A DNA stretch of 64,000 bases from Mycobacterium bourgelatii. GTDB taxonomy: Bacteria; Actinomycetota; Actinomycetes; Mycobacteriales; Mycobacteriaceae. This document shows positions 51,582 through 59,124 of this stretch, piece after piece. Position 1 is the first letter of the stretch; the number at the start of each line of letters is the position of its first letter. Where the stretch lies: positions 1,178,001 to 1,242,000 of the forward strand of contig NZ_BLKZ01000001.1 in NCBI RefSeq assembly GCF_010723575.1. Reading direction: 5' to 3'. A program made the position numbers and the translations under genes. The notes under the pieces were generated by a model that saw only the letters and a list, made by a program, of their open reading frames with translations, did no database searches and was not told where the DNA came from.

Positions 51582-52555
51582 GCCCGGTCCTCCTTGAGTA
51601 GCTGGATCAGATCCCACTCGTTCTCACACACCCGGCGACCGATCGTCGCCAACTCCACCGAGCGAGTCTGCCCGCTCAAGTGGCGTTCCGCCTGGTACCG
51701 GCAGATGATTCCCCAGCGCAGGGTGGCCAGCACCAGCCACCACCGAAACGCCTTGCGGTCTATTGCCGTACCGCTGGCGTCCTCGTAGGCGCGCAGAAAG
51801 CTTTCGATGCTGCCCAGACCGCCGGCCCCGTGACTGGGGGGTGCGCCGAATCGCCAGGCACGCACGCAGAACCAGGCCAAGTCCTCGTATGCGTCGCCGA
51901 CGTGCACCAGCTCCCAATCCAGCACGGCGGCGAGGTCTGATCCGTCGACGATGAGATTTCCCATCCGAAAGTCACCGTGCACCAGAACCGGTGGCGACGG
52001 GGCCGGCCGGTGCGCGGTCAGCCAGCGGAAGGTCCATTCGAAAGTGGCGGTGGTGTCGCCCATCTCGTCCAGTCGCTCCCGCCACTGCGTAATCGGGTCC
52101 TCGTGGAGCAGTTCGGGGTCGTTGGCGGCCGCCCGGTGGATGGCCGCCAGGGCGCGGGCGCACTGCGTCAGCAGCCGCTCGCGGCCCGGGTCGTCGAGCT
52201 GACGCTGGATGCGTCGGACGATGGTTTCACCCTTGATCTCGTCGCAGATCAAAAACGGATTTCCCAGTGTCGCAGGGGAATTGTCGGCGACCAAGACATG
52301 CGGCACGGGTGCCCCCGCCGCCGCTGCCGCCGCCTGAACCCGCGCTTCCAGTTCCATGCTCGCGTGCACGTCGTCGGGCGGCCCGGTGCGCAGGATCAGC
52401 GGTCGATTGCCCGCCTCGGTGACGGCGTCGAACGCCCATGTCGTCCTGCTGGCGCCACCGGTCAGGGGGCGCAGATTGGCTACCGTCACCTCAGCGCGCA
52501 TCACCGAGGTAAGCAGCGCAGACACGCTGTCCGCGAGCGTCGTGCCCTGGGTCAC
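51578..52555 (-). CDS. APH-fold acyl-CoA kinase-like protein (LvaA-like), copy 1
   Basis: The 325-aa kinase has a glycine-rich loop LTGGASRTTW (31-40), LILR (~53), the catalytic motif VHGDFRMGN (192-200) and the metal-binding DWE (213-215), all intact. It resembles LvaA and the kinase half of ACAD10/ACAD11, which phosphorylate the 4-hydroxyl of 4-hydroxyacyl-CoAs. GTG 52553-52555 (MTQGTTLADSV) overlaps the stop of the acyl-CoA dehydrogenase by 3 bp (GTGA) and its stop overlaps DUF6285 copy 1. Substrate assignment is inference from context. Confidence 0.86.
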   Translation of the reverse strand: MTQGTTLADSVSALLTSVMRAEVTVANLRPLTGGASRTTWAFDAVTEAGNRPLILRTGPPDDVHASMELEARVQAAAAAAGAPVPHVLVADNSPATLGNPFLICDEIKGETIVRRIQRQLDDPGRERLLTQCARALAAIHRAAANDPELLHEDPITQWRERLDEMGDTTATFEWTFRWLTAHRPAPSPPVLVHGDFRMGNLIVDGSDLAAVLDWELVHVGDAYEDLAWFCVRAWRFGAPPSHGAGGLGSIESFLRAYEDASGTAIDRKAFRWWLVLATLRWGIICRYQAERHLSGQTRSVELATIGRRVCENEWDLIQLLKEDRA

Positions 52556-53790
52556 TTCTTGCCGAACTTGAACAGCCGCTGGGCAACTCGGCGAATCTGG
52601 ATTTCTTCGGCACCCTCGGTGATGCGGTAGCGACGGTGATGGCGATAGATGTGCTCGAACGGCTCGTGTCGGCTGTAGCCGACGCCGCCGCAGACCTGCA
52701 TCGCGCGGTCGGCGGCTTCGCAAACCAGACGATTCGCCCGGTAGTTGGCCATCGACACCTTGTCGGACACCTCCATGTGGTGGTTGTTGTCCAATTGCGT
52801 GGCCGCGTAATACACCAATAGGCGCACCATCTGCGCCTCGGTCTGCAATTCGACCAGCGGCCACTGTACGGCCTGGTTCACCGCCAGCGGCTTACCGAAC
52901 ACGATGCGTTCGCCGGCATAGGCCACCGCGCGGTCGATGCAGTGCTGCGCGGCGCCGAGGCTGCTGGCGGCCTGACGAATCCTGTTCTCGTGCAAGAACG
53001 TCTGGCCCACCTCGAGGCCGCGGTCGACCTCGCCCAGCACCGCGTCGCCGGGGACCCGGACGTCCTTCAGTTCGACCTCGGCGTGGTCGGTGGGCATGTT
53101 GAACGTCCACCAGTAGTACGGCACGGTGAAGCCCGGGGTGTCGGTCGGCACCAGGAACGCGGTGATACCCGTGGCTTGCCCGGCCTCACCCGAAGTGCGG
53201 GCGAACACGAGGTCGTGGGTGGCGCGGTGCACCCCGGTGTTGAACCGCTTGGCGCCGTTGATGATCCAGCTGTCGCCATCCTTGACCGCGGTGGTCTCCA
53301 GCCACGTGGCGTCGGACCCGTGCTTGGGTTCGGTCAGCCCGAATGCCATCGACCGCTCGCCGGTGATCAGCGCCTCGGTCCACTCCTTCTTCTGCTCTTC
53401 GGTGCCGAACCGGTCCATCATGATCACCTGCGGGAAGTTGCCGACGATCGACGACTCGTCCTGCAGATCGTTGTGCAATCCAAGACCCTTGTGCGCCAAG
53501 TGTTCCCGGATGACCGCCATGTCCAAGTTGGTACCGTCGCGGCCACCGAACCGGGACGGCAGGCCGTAACGCAGCCAGCCCGCCTTGTCGGCGCGCCTGC
53601 GCATTTCGGCGAGCAGGTCTTCCCATTCCCGCCGCGGGATGCCGCCGTTGTCCCAGTCGGTGCGGGCGTTCTCCCGACGATGGTCGAAGTACTGGATGTT
53701 CTCCCGTTCCAGCGGTTTGATCTCGGTCTCGATGAAGTCGTCCATCTCCGCGAGTAGACCCGGAAGGTGTTCGGGGAGGGTGAAATCCAC
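52552..53790 (-). CDS. Acyl-CoA dehydrogenase family protein (LvaC / ACAD11-like)
   Basis: The 412-aa protein has MAFGLTEPKHGSDATWLETTAV (~140-161), WIINGAKRFNTGVHRATHDLVFART, then QVCGGVGYSRHEPFEHIYRHHRRYRITEGAEEIQIRRVAQRL at the C-terminus (FAD/substrate region). This matches the ACAD11-type subfamily, usually encoded beside APH-fold kinases; such enzymes act on 4-phosphoacyl-CoAs to shift or eliminate the oxygen. GTG 53788-53790 (MDFTLPEHLPGLL) follows GAGGAG. It is flanked on both sides by kinase/DUF6285 pairs. Confidence 0.9.
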   Translation of the reverse strand: MDFTLPEHLPGLLAEMDDFIETEIKPLERENIQYFDHRRENARTDWDNGGIPRREWEDLLAEMRRRADKAGWLRYGLPSRFGGRDGTNLDMAVIREHLAHKGLGLHNDLQDESSIVGNFPQVIMMDRFGTEEQKKEWTEALITGERSMAFGLTEPKHGSDATWLETTAVKDGDSWIINGAKRFNTGVHRATHDLVFARTSGEAGQATGITAFLVPTDTPGFTVPYYWWTFNMPTDHAEVELKDVRVPGDAVLGEVDRGLEVGQTFLHENRIRQAASSLGAAQHCIDRAVAYAGERIVFGKPLAVNQAVQWPLVELQTEAQMVRLLVYYAATQLDNNHHMEVSDKVSMANYRANRLVCEAADRAMQVCGGVGYSRHEPFEHIYRHHRRYRITEGAEEIQIRRVAQRLFKFGKK

Positions 53791-53818
53791 GTTGATATCT
53801 CCTCTGTTGCGGTGGACT

Positions 53819-54178
53819 CTATTCGTTCTGGTATCCGGGATTGGCGACCGCCAGCCGCTGTTGTGCCAGTACCCGCAAGCAGGAGGTGACGTCAGCGGCG
53901 CGGTCGTCGAGATCACCGTTGCGAATCGCCGCCGCCAGTTGGGCTTCGTCGGAGAAGCCGAGGCGGGCCAGCGCAGCCCGGGAGGTTGCATCCCCGGCCG
54001 GGTCGCCGAGCATTTCGCGCTCGACGATTCGCAGCGCGGCTACGGCCGCGGCGATTTCGTCGTGGCTGTGCGGGCTGGCGGTGGCGGCCGGCAAGACATG
54101 CTCTTCCAGGAACTGGGTGACCAACGCCAGCAGCTCGGTGGCGGTGCGGTCCCGGGACGGGGACTCGTTCGAACTCAT
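53819..54178 (-). CDS. DUF6285 (LvaB-like) small protein, copy 2
   Basis: The 119-aa protein is the paralogue of the one at 51240-51581 (FLEEHVLPAATASPHSHDEIAAAVAALRIVEREMLG, LAAAIRNGDLDDRA, ending LAVANPGYQNE versus LAAAHPGYDSE). The ATG overlaps the stop of kinase copy 2 by 4 bp. As with copy 1, it probably forms a complex with its adjacent APH-fold protein. A 28-bp gap separates it from the acyl-CoA dehydrogenase. Confidence 0.8.
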   Translation of the reverse strand: MSSNESPSRDRTATELLALVTQFLEEHVLPAATASPHSHDEIAAAVAALRIVEREMLGDPAGDATSRAALARLGFSDEAQLAAAIRNGDLDDRAADVTSCLRVLAQQRLAVANPGYQNE

Positions 54179-55185
54179 TTACCCGTTCCCTCGCCGATGA
54201 GGTTGAGCAGGTCCCATTCGGTCTCGCAAATCCGGCGGCCCATGATGGCCGCCCTCATCGAGGGGACCTGGGCCGTCCGTCCGATCTGGGCTTCCGAGAA
54301 GTTCATGATTCCCCGCAGCAGCGCCGCCATCACCCGCCACCAGTGAAACCTCACTCGGTCGACGGTAGTCCCGCTGGCTTCTTCGTAGGCGCCCAGGAAG
54401 GTGTCGATGCTGCCCAGACCGCCCGCGCCCCTGGTCAGCGGGGCGCCGTAGCGCCAGGCCCGGTCGCAGAACCAGGCCAGGTCTTCGCATGCGTCGCCGA
54501 CGTGCAGATACCGCCACCCAAGTATGGCGGTCAGGTGCATGCCATCGACCGCGAGATTCCCCATTCGGAAGTCGCCGTTGACCACCACCGCCGGCGATGG
54601 GGGTGGTTGGTGGGTGAGCAGCCACCGATAAGCCCATTCGAAAGCGGCGGGTGCGTCGGCCAGGGCGTCGAGTGAGGCGCGGTAGATCGCGAGGCGGTCC
54701 TGGCGGGCCTTTTCCGGTTCAGCGGTCTCGATCCGATGGATGCGAGACAGCGCGAGCGCGCACTGTCGCAGCAGTTGCGCACGGCCGCCGGCGTGTCGGC
54801 CGGCGCTGTCGAGCCGGCGCACAATCACGGAGTGTTCCGTTTCGCCCCTGGGCATTTCGAGGATCACGTAAGGACTGCCCAGCGTGGCATCGGAGTCGTC
54901 GGCGGCAACGACGCGCGGCACCGGAACCCCTTTCGCCTTGGCGCTGAAGTGGGCATGAGCTTGCAGCTGCGGGGCGGCCTCGATCGAACTGCGGTTCACC
55001 GGTTCCAGGCGCAGGATCAGCGTGCCGCGGCCCGCCGGGCTGGTGGCGTCGAATGCCCAGGCGGCGGCCCCGTAGTTGCGACGCAGTGGGCGCAGGTTGT
55101 CAATCGTGATGCTTGCCGCGTCCACTTTCAGCGTGCCACCGATCACTGCACGCAACTTGTCGGCCAGCTCTTCGACCCCGGTCAA
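54175..55185 (-). CDS. APH-fold protein copy 2, probable pseudokinase
   Basis: The 336-aa protein aligns along its length with kinase copy 1 (LRPL..., AWAFDAT, GDFRMGN, HVGDACEDLAWFC, RGAGGLGSIDTFLGAYEEASGT). Key sites differ. The glycine-rich loop is PLRRNYGAAAW (33-43), the catalytic His is Asn203 (NGDFRMGN; Asp205 kept), and the metal-binding DWE is replaced by Gly223-Trp-Arg225. Without the metal-ligand Asp, ATP phosphotransfer is unlikely, so it may be a scaffold, acyl-CoA-binding or regulatory subunit. ATG 55185; 8 bp after the TetR stop; its own stop overlaps DUF6285 copy 2. The reading frame is intact, which argues against simple decay. Confidence 0.85.
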   Translation of the reverse strand: MTGVEELADKLRAVIGGTLKVDAASITIDNLRPLRRNYGAAAWAFDATSPAGRGTLILRLEPVNRSSIEAAPQLQAHAHFSAKAKGVPVPRVVAADDSDATLGSPYVILEMPRGETEHSVIVRRLDSAGRHAGGRAQLLRQCALALSRIHRIETAEPEKARQDRLAIYRASLDALADAPAAFEWAYRWLLTHQPPPSPAVVVNGDFRMGNLAVDGMHLTAILGWRYLHVGDACEDLAWFCDRAWRYGAPLTRGAGGLGSIDTFLGAYEEASGTTVDRVRFHWWRVMAALLRGIMNFSEAQIGRTAQVPSMRAAIMGRRICETEWDLLNLIGEGTGK

Positions 55186-55193
55186 CGATCTCC

Positions 55194-55823
55194 TTACCCG
55201 CCGTACAGTGTCTTCTTCCAGACCGTGGACAACGTCTTGATCGCATCGTCGTCGTTGATCGTGACCCCTAGCCCCCGCGGGCCGTCCTGTCCCGATGCGC
55301 CGACGAAGACGGTCGTGAAGTTCTCGAAGAGCAAGGCTATCGCGGCGGCGATGTGTTCGGCGTTGAGGTCGGCCGCGTAGCCCTGCTCCTGCGCCCGGCG
55401 CACCGAGGCGGCCACAATGTCCATGCCGAACCGCCGGAACTCGTTCTGCACTGCAGCGAACCGCTGCTGGGTGGCGGCCAACTGGGCGACGGCGATCATG
55501 ATGCCGATGTTTTGTTTGAACATGTTCCAGTAACCGGTGACCGCCGTAGTGAAAAACGTGTCGTCGTTGGGCGACTCCGGCAGCGACACGCTCTGCCCCG
55601 ACGGTGCGACCACATCGTGCAGAAATGACTCCGCCAGCGCGGCCAGTAGATCTTCCTTGTCGGTGAAGTACCGGTAGAAGACCGCCGACGATTTTCCTGC
55701 GGCCGAGGTGATGTCGGCCAGGGTGGTTCCGTGAAAGCCACGCTCAGCAAACAGCTTTCGCGCTGCCTGTTCGATCGCCTCCCGCGTTTGGCGGCCTTTG
55801 GCGCTGAGCGTGCTGGCGGGCAT
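55194..55823 (-). CDS. TetR-family transcriptional regulator
   Basis: The 209-aa protein has an N-terminal HTH (IEQAARKLFAERGFHGTTLADITSAAGKSSAVFYRYFTDKEDLLAALAE, ~18-66) and a long ligand domain. It is embedded inside the catabolic operon: its ATG overlaps the stop of the HMG-CoA-lyase-like gene by 1 bp. It probably controls the operon through the inverted repeat at 60261-60278, with a pathway CoA thioester or acid as inducer. That link is inference. Confidence 0.88.
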   Translation of the reverse strand: MPASTLSAKGRQTREAIEQAARKLFAERGFHGTTLADITSAAGKSSAVFYRYFTDKEDLLAALAESFLHDVVAPSGQSVSLPESPNDDTFFTTAVTGYWNMFKQNIGIMIAVAQLAATQQRFAAVQNEFRRFGMDIVAASVRRAQEQGYAADLNAEHIAAAIALLFENFTTVFVGASGQDGPRGLGVTINDDDAIKTLSTVWKKTLYGG

Positions 55824-56716
55824 CAGCTGCGAATCCGGTCGCCCGCACGCAACAGGGCACTGGGTAAGTCATGTCCTACAACGGATTTCGCGACTTCAGC
55901 GGCGGCGATCGCGGCGGCCAGGTCGATATCTACCTCGAACCCGCTGTCGGTCAGCAGATACACCAGATCCTCGGTGGCGATGTTGCCGGTCGCGCCTGGC
56001 GCAAACGGGCAACCACCGAGCCCGCCGGCGGAGGCGTCCAACCGGGTGACGCCGGCGGTGACGGCGGCATAGGCGCTGGCCAGTCCCGCGCCACGGGTGT
56101 TGTGGAAATGTCCGCCCAACGCGAGGTCACCGATCACCGGACGAAGTTGTGCGATAAGCGAACTGACCCGACCGGGGGTGGCGGTGCCGATGGTGTCGGC
56201 GATGGAGAAGCGGTCCACACCCTGGTCTCGTGCCGCGGCGGCGATATCGAGCACTCGCTGGGGCGGGGTGGGTCCCTCGAAGGGGGAGTCCCACGCGGTG
56301 GCGACGATGACCTCGACGGCGACACCGCTGCCGTGCGCGATCGCGACGATATCCGCGATCTGTTCGGTGGCCTCGGCGCTGGTGCGCCCGACATTTTTCA
56401 TGCTGAACGTGTCGTCGGCAGCCACCACGTACTCGATCGAGCGGAACCCCGCCGCGATGGCCCGCTTGGCGCCGTTCGGGCTGGCCACCAGGGCCGAAAA
56501 ATCGATGTCGGGGTAGTTGTGCAGTTCGGCCGCGAGTTCGGCGGCGTCGGCCATCGACGGCACTTTCGTCGGGGAGACGAACGCCGTCGCCTCCACCTCA
56601 CGGACGCCCGTGGCCGCCACGGCGGCAAGCAGTTCCAGCTTGGCCGCCAACGGGATTGGCTTCTCGATCTGCAGACCGTCGCGCAGCGCCACTTCGCGAA
56701 TCGAGATGTGCGTCAT
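55823..56716 (-). CDS. Hydroxymethylglutaryl-CoA lyase-like protein
   Basis: The 297-aa HMGL/DRE-TIM family aldolase has IREVALRDGLQIEKPI (~6-21; Arg-Asp catalytic pair), VEATAFVSPTKVPSMADA, GHFHNTRGAGLASAYAA (~205; His pair) and the active-site loop GGLGGCPFAPGATGNIATED (~237; catalytic Cys). It cleaves 3-hydroxy-3-methylglutaryl-CoA or a related 3-hydroxyacyl-CoA to a ketoacid and acetyl-CoA. The start ATG lies 1 bp after the CoA-transferase stop. Confidence 0.9.
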   Translation of the reverse strand: MTHISIREVALRDGLQIEKPIPLAAKLELLAAVAATGVREVEATAFVSPTKVPSMADAAELAAELHNYPDIDFSALVASPNGAKRAIAAGFRSIEYVVAADDTFSMKNVGRTSAEATEQIADIVAIAHGSGVAVEVIVATAWDSPFEGPTPPQRVLDIAAAARDQGVDRFSIADTIGTATPGRVSSLIAQLRPVIGDLALGGHFHNTRGAGLASAYAAVTAGVTRLDASAGGLGGCPFAPGATGNIATEDLVYLLTDSGFEVDIDLAAAIAAAEVAKSVVGHDLPSALLRAGDRIRS

Positions 56717-56717
56717 C

Positions 56718-57923
56718 TCAGATCACCTCTTCGGCACGCAAATCGGCAAGCTCGTCGTGTGTCTTGCCGAGCAGTCCGACATAGACGTCGTCGTTGTGCT
56801 GGCCCGGATACGCGGGGCCGGCATTGCGGACGCTGCCCGGGGACTCCGACAGCACCGGCACGATCCCCGGTCCCAGCACGGGTCGCTGCAGGCGCTCGTC
56901 GAAGTGTTCGACCAGCATGCCGCGGGCCCGCAGTTGCGGATCGTTGACCACCTCGGCGACGGTGTTGATCGGCCCGGCGATAACGCCTGCGGCGGAGAGG
57001 GTTTCGATGATGTCGGCTGGCTGTCGCTCGGCCGCCCACGCGCCGATGATCTTGTCCAGTTCGTCCTGATTGCGTCCGCGGGCGCCGTGTGTGGCGAACC
57101 GCTCGTCGGTGGCCAGTTCCGGACGGTCCATCGCCTGGCAGAGGCGCGCGAACACGGTGTCTTGGTTGGCCGCGATCACCACCCAGGACCCGTCGGCGCT
57201 GCGGTAGATGTTGGAGGGCGCGATGCCTTCCAGTCGGGTGCCCGACGGTCCGCGCACGACCCCACCCACGTCGTAGTCCGGGATGGTGGATTCCTGTACG
57301 GCCAGGCATGATTCGGTCAAGGCTACGTCGACCACCTGGCCGTGCCCGGTCACGCTGCGGCGATAGAGGGCGGCCAGGGCGCCCTGGGCGCCGAACATGC
57401 CGGCCAGGCTGTCACCGAGCGACAGGGCAAGCCGCGGCGGCGGGCCACCGGGAAACCCGTTGAGGTGGCGCAAGCCACTGGCCGCCTCGGCGACGGAGGC
57501 GTAACCCGCCTTGCGCGCGTCGGGCCCGGTCTGCCCGTAGCCCGACACCCGGACCAGGATGATGCCCGAGTTGCGTTGGCTGAGCACGTCGTAACCCAAG
57601 TCCCACTTTTCGAGGGTGCCCGGCCGGAAGTTCTCGACGACGATGTCGGACTTGTCCACCAGCTCGAGAAACAACTCGCGACCGCGCGGCCGGCGCAGGT
57701 CGAGGGTGATCGCTTTCTTGTTGCGGGCATGGACCGTCCAGAAGACGTGGTGGCCGTCCAGTTCGGCTTGACCCCAGGTTCGTAGCGGATCCGGGGCGCC
57801 GGGTGGTTCCACCTTGATGACCTCGGCGCCCATGTCGCCGAGCAGTCGTCCGGCGAACGGGCCCGCGATCAGGGTGCCCAGTTCAAGCACCCGGATGCCG
57901 TCCAATGCGCCACTAACCGTCAT
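56718..57923 (-). CDS. CaiB/BaiF (class III) CoA-transferase
   Basis: The 401-aa protein has IRVLELGTLIAGPFAGRLLGDMGAEVIKVEPPGAPDP (~10-45), KAITLDLRRPRGRELFLELV, FRPGTLEKWDLGYDVL, and ALSLGDSLAGMFGAQGAL with the probable catalytic Asp (~170). It moves CoA between carboxylic acids, so it could activate the pathway substrate. ATG 57923, overlapping the stop of the alpha/beta hydrolase by 4 bp. Confidence 0.92.
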   Translation of the reverse strand: MTVSGALDGIRVLELGTLIAGPFAGRLLGDMGAEVIKVEPPGAPDPLRTWGQAELDGHHVFWTVHARNKKAITLDLRRPRGRELFLELVDKSDIVVENFRPGTLEKWDLGYDVLSQRNSGIILVRVSGYGQTGPDARKAGYASVAEAASGLRHLNGFPGGPPPRLALSLGDSLAGMFGAQGALAALYRRSVTGHGQVVDVALTESCLAVQESTIPDYDVGGVVRGPSGTRLEGIAPSNIYRSADGSWVVIAANQDTVFARLCQAMDRPELATDERFATHGARGRNQDELDKIIGAWAAERQPADIIETLSAAGVIAGPINTVAEVVNDPQLRARGMLVEHFDERLQRPVLGPGIVPVLSESPGSVRNAGPAYPGQHNDDVYVGLLGKTHDELADLRAEEVI

Positions 57924-59107
57924 TCCGACCCCACGAAGTCGTGGCGAGTCAGCCAGTCGGTCACTATGCCGACGGCCTCGCGCAACTTGTCGCGCTGGTC
58001 AGGACCCGCGTAATAGTGTGTGGCGCCCGAAATTTCGTGCATCTCCTTGTCGGGATGACCGATCGCCTCGAAGAGGCGTCGGGTGTGGCTGGGGGTGCAT
58101 GCGTCGTCGGCCAGGTTACCGATGACCAGCGCGGGAACGGCGATGTCGGGGCCGCACGCCACACCGTCGCCCCGGGCGTCGTCGTAGCTCCATTGCGACA
58201 GCCAGCCGCGCAGCGTCGAGAACCGGGCCAGCCCCACCGGGCTCATGTTCACCACCCGCGGGTCGCCCAGGTAGCAGGTGCCCGGGGTGCGCTCGTTGGG
58301 GTCGACGGTCGGGTCCAGCCAGCGCGGGTCGGCCATGGTGCCGTGCACGACGAAGCAGAACTCCTCGTCGGGGCGGCCGGCGGCGCGCAACTCGGCCAGC
58401 TTGTCCCTGACCCAGGCGGTGATGCGGCGATTGCGGTCGATCTGCGCCTGGCGATACCGCTGCAGGAACTCCTCGCTGTACGGCGGCTGGTTGGGGTTGT
58501 CCGGGTTGTAAAGATCCAGTTCGGGATCGCGCTTGGTGGGGTCGGATTCGTCGAGTATCGAGGCGTCCAGCCACTCGGTCAGGGTGCCGTGCCGGCTGAT
58601 GTGGGCGGCGAGCAGCATGATGCCGTCGGCCGGAATCAGGTCCAGCTGGGTCAGGTCGGGGCCGTCGCCGGACGGGCTGGCCGTGATGGTGGGCTTTTGC
58701 GCCTGCTGCTGATAGAACACCGACAGCGAACCGCCGCCGCTCCAGCCGGCCAGCACCACCTTTTGATAGCCCAGCCGGTTCTTGGCGTCCTTGATGCACT
58801 CGCCGAGGTCCTCGACGACCTTTTCCATCATCAATGCCGAATCCGTCCCGCGGAACCGGCTGTTGCAGTAGATGACGTGGTGGCCGGCGCGGGCCAGCGC
58901 ATTGATCATCGGCAGGTAGGCGCCCCCGCCGATGGGGTGCATGAACACCAGCACGGTGTCTGACGGCTTGTCCTTGGGCTTGAGCAGGAAGCTTTCCAGG
59001 ACGGTGATCTCGGCCAGCCCGCCGTAGACGTCGCGGACACCGGAATTATTTTGGAAGGCAACCAGATACGGGATGCGTTCGTAGTCGTACTTGACGGCTT
59101 GAGTCAT
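57920..59107 (-). CDS. Alpha/beta hydrolase family protein
   Basis: The 395-aa protein has LVFMHPIGGGAYLPM (~50), YCNSRFRGTDSALMMEKVVEDLGECIKDAKNRLGYQKVVLAGWSGGGSLS with nucleophile Ser in GWSGGG (~121), LVIGNLADDACTP (~330, acid) and a late His in SGATHYYAG (~366). No signal peptide is visible. It may cleave an ester, lactone or C-C bond upstream of the CoA steps. ATG 59107 (MTQAVKYDYERI), 17 bp after the dioxygenase-like gene. Confidence 0.87.
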   Translation of the reverse strand: MTQAVKYDYERIPYLVAFQNNSGVRDVYGGLAEITVLESFLLKPKDKPSDTVLVFMHPIGGGAYLPMINALARAGHHVIYCNSRFRGTDSALMMEKVVEDLGECIKDAKNRLGYQKVVLAGWSGGGSLSVFYQQQAQKPTITASPSGDGPDLTQLDLIPADGIMLLAAHISRHGTLTEWLDASILDESDPTKRDPELDLYNPDNPNQPPYSEEFLQRYRQAQIDRNRRITAWVRDKLAELRAAGRPDEEFCFVVHGTMADPRWLDPTVDPNERTPGTCYLGDPRVVNMSPVGLARFSTLRGWLSQWSYDDARGDGVACGPDIAVPALVIGNLADDACTPSHTRRLFEAIGHPDKEMHEISGATHYYAGPDQRDKLREAVGIVTDWLTRHDFVGSE

Positions 59108-59124
59108 TTCGATGTTGTCCTACC

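Noticed and set aside
51578..52864. Longer reading of kinase 1 extending upstream to 52864
   Set aside because: The extension overlaps the acyl-CoA dehydrogenase by 300 bp and is Arg-rich shadow; GTG 52555 with GTGA overlap fits better.
52942..53757. 271-codon plus-strand frame opposite the acyl-CoA dehydrogenase
   Set aside because: Shadow of the real gene; no start signal and no conserved motif.
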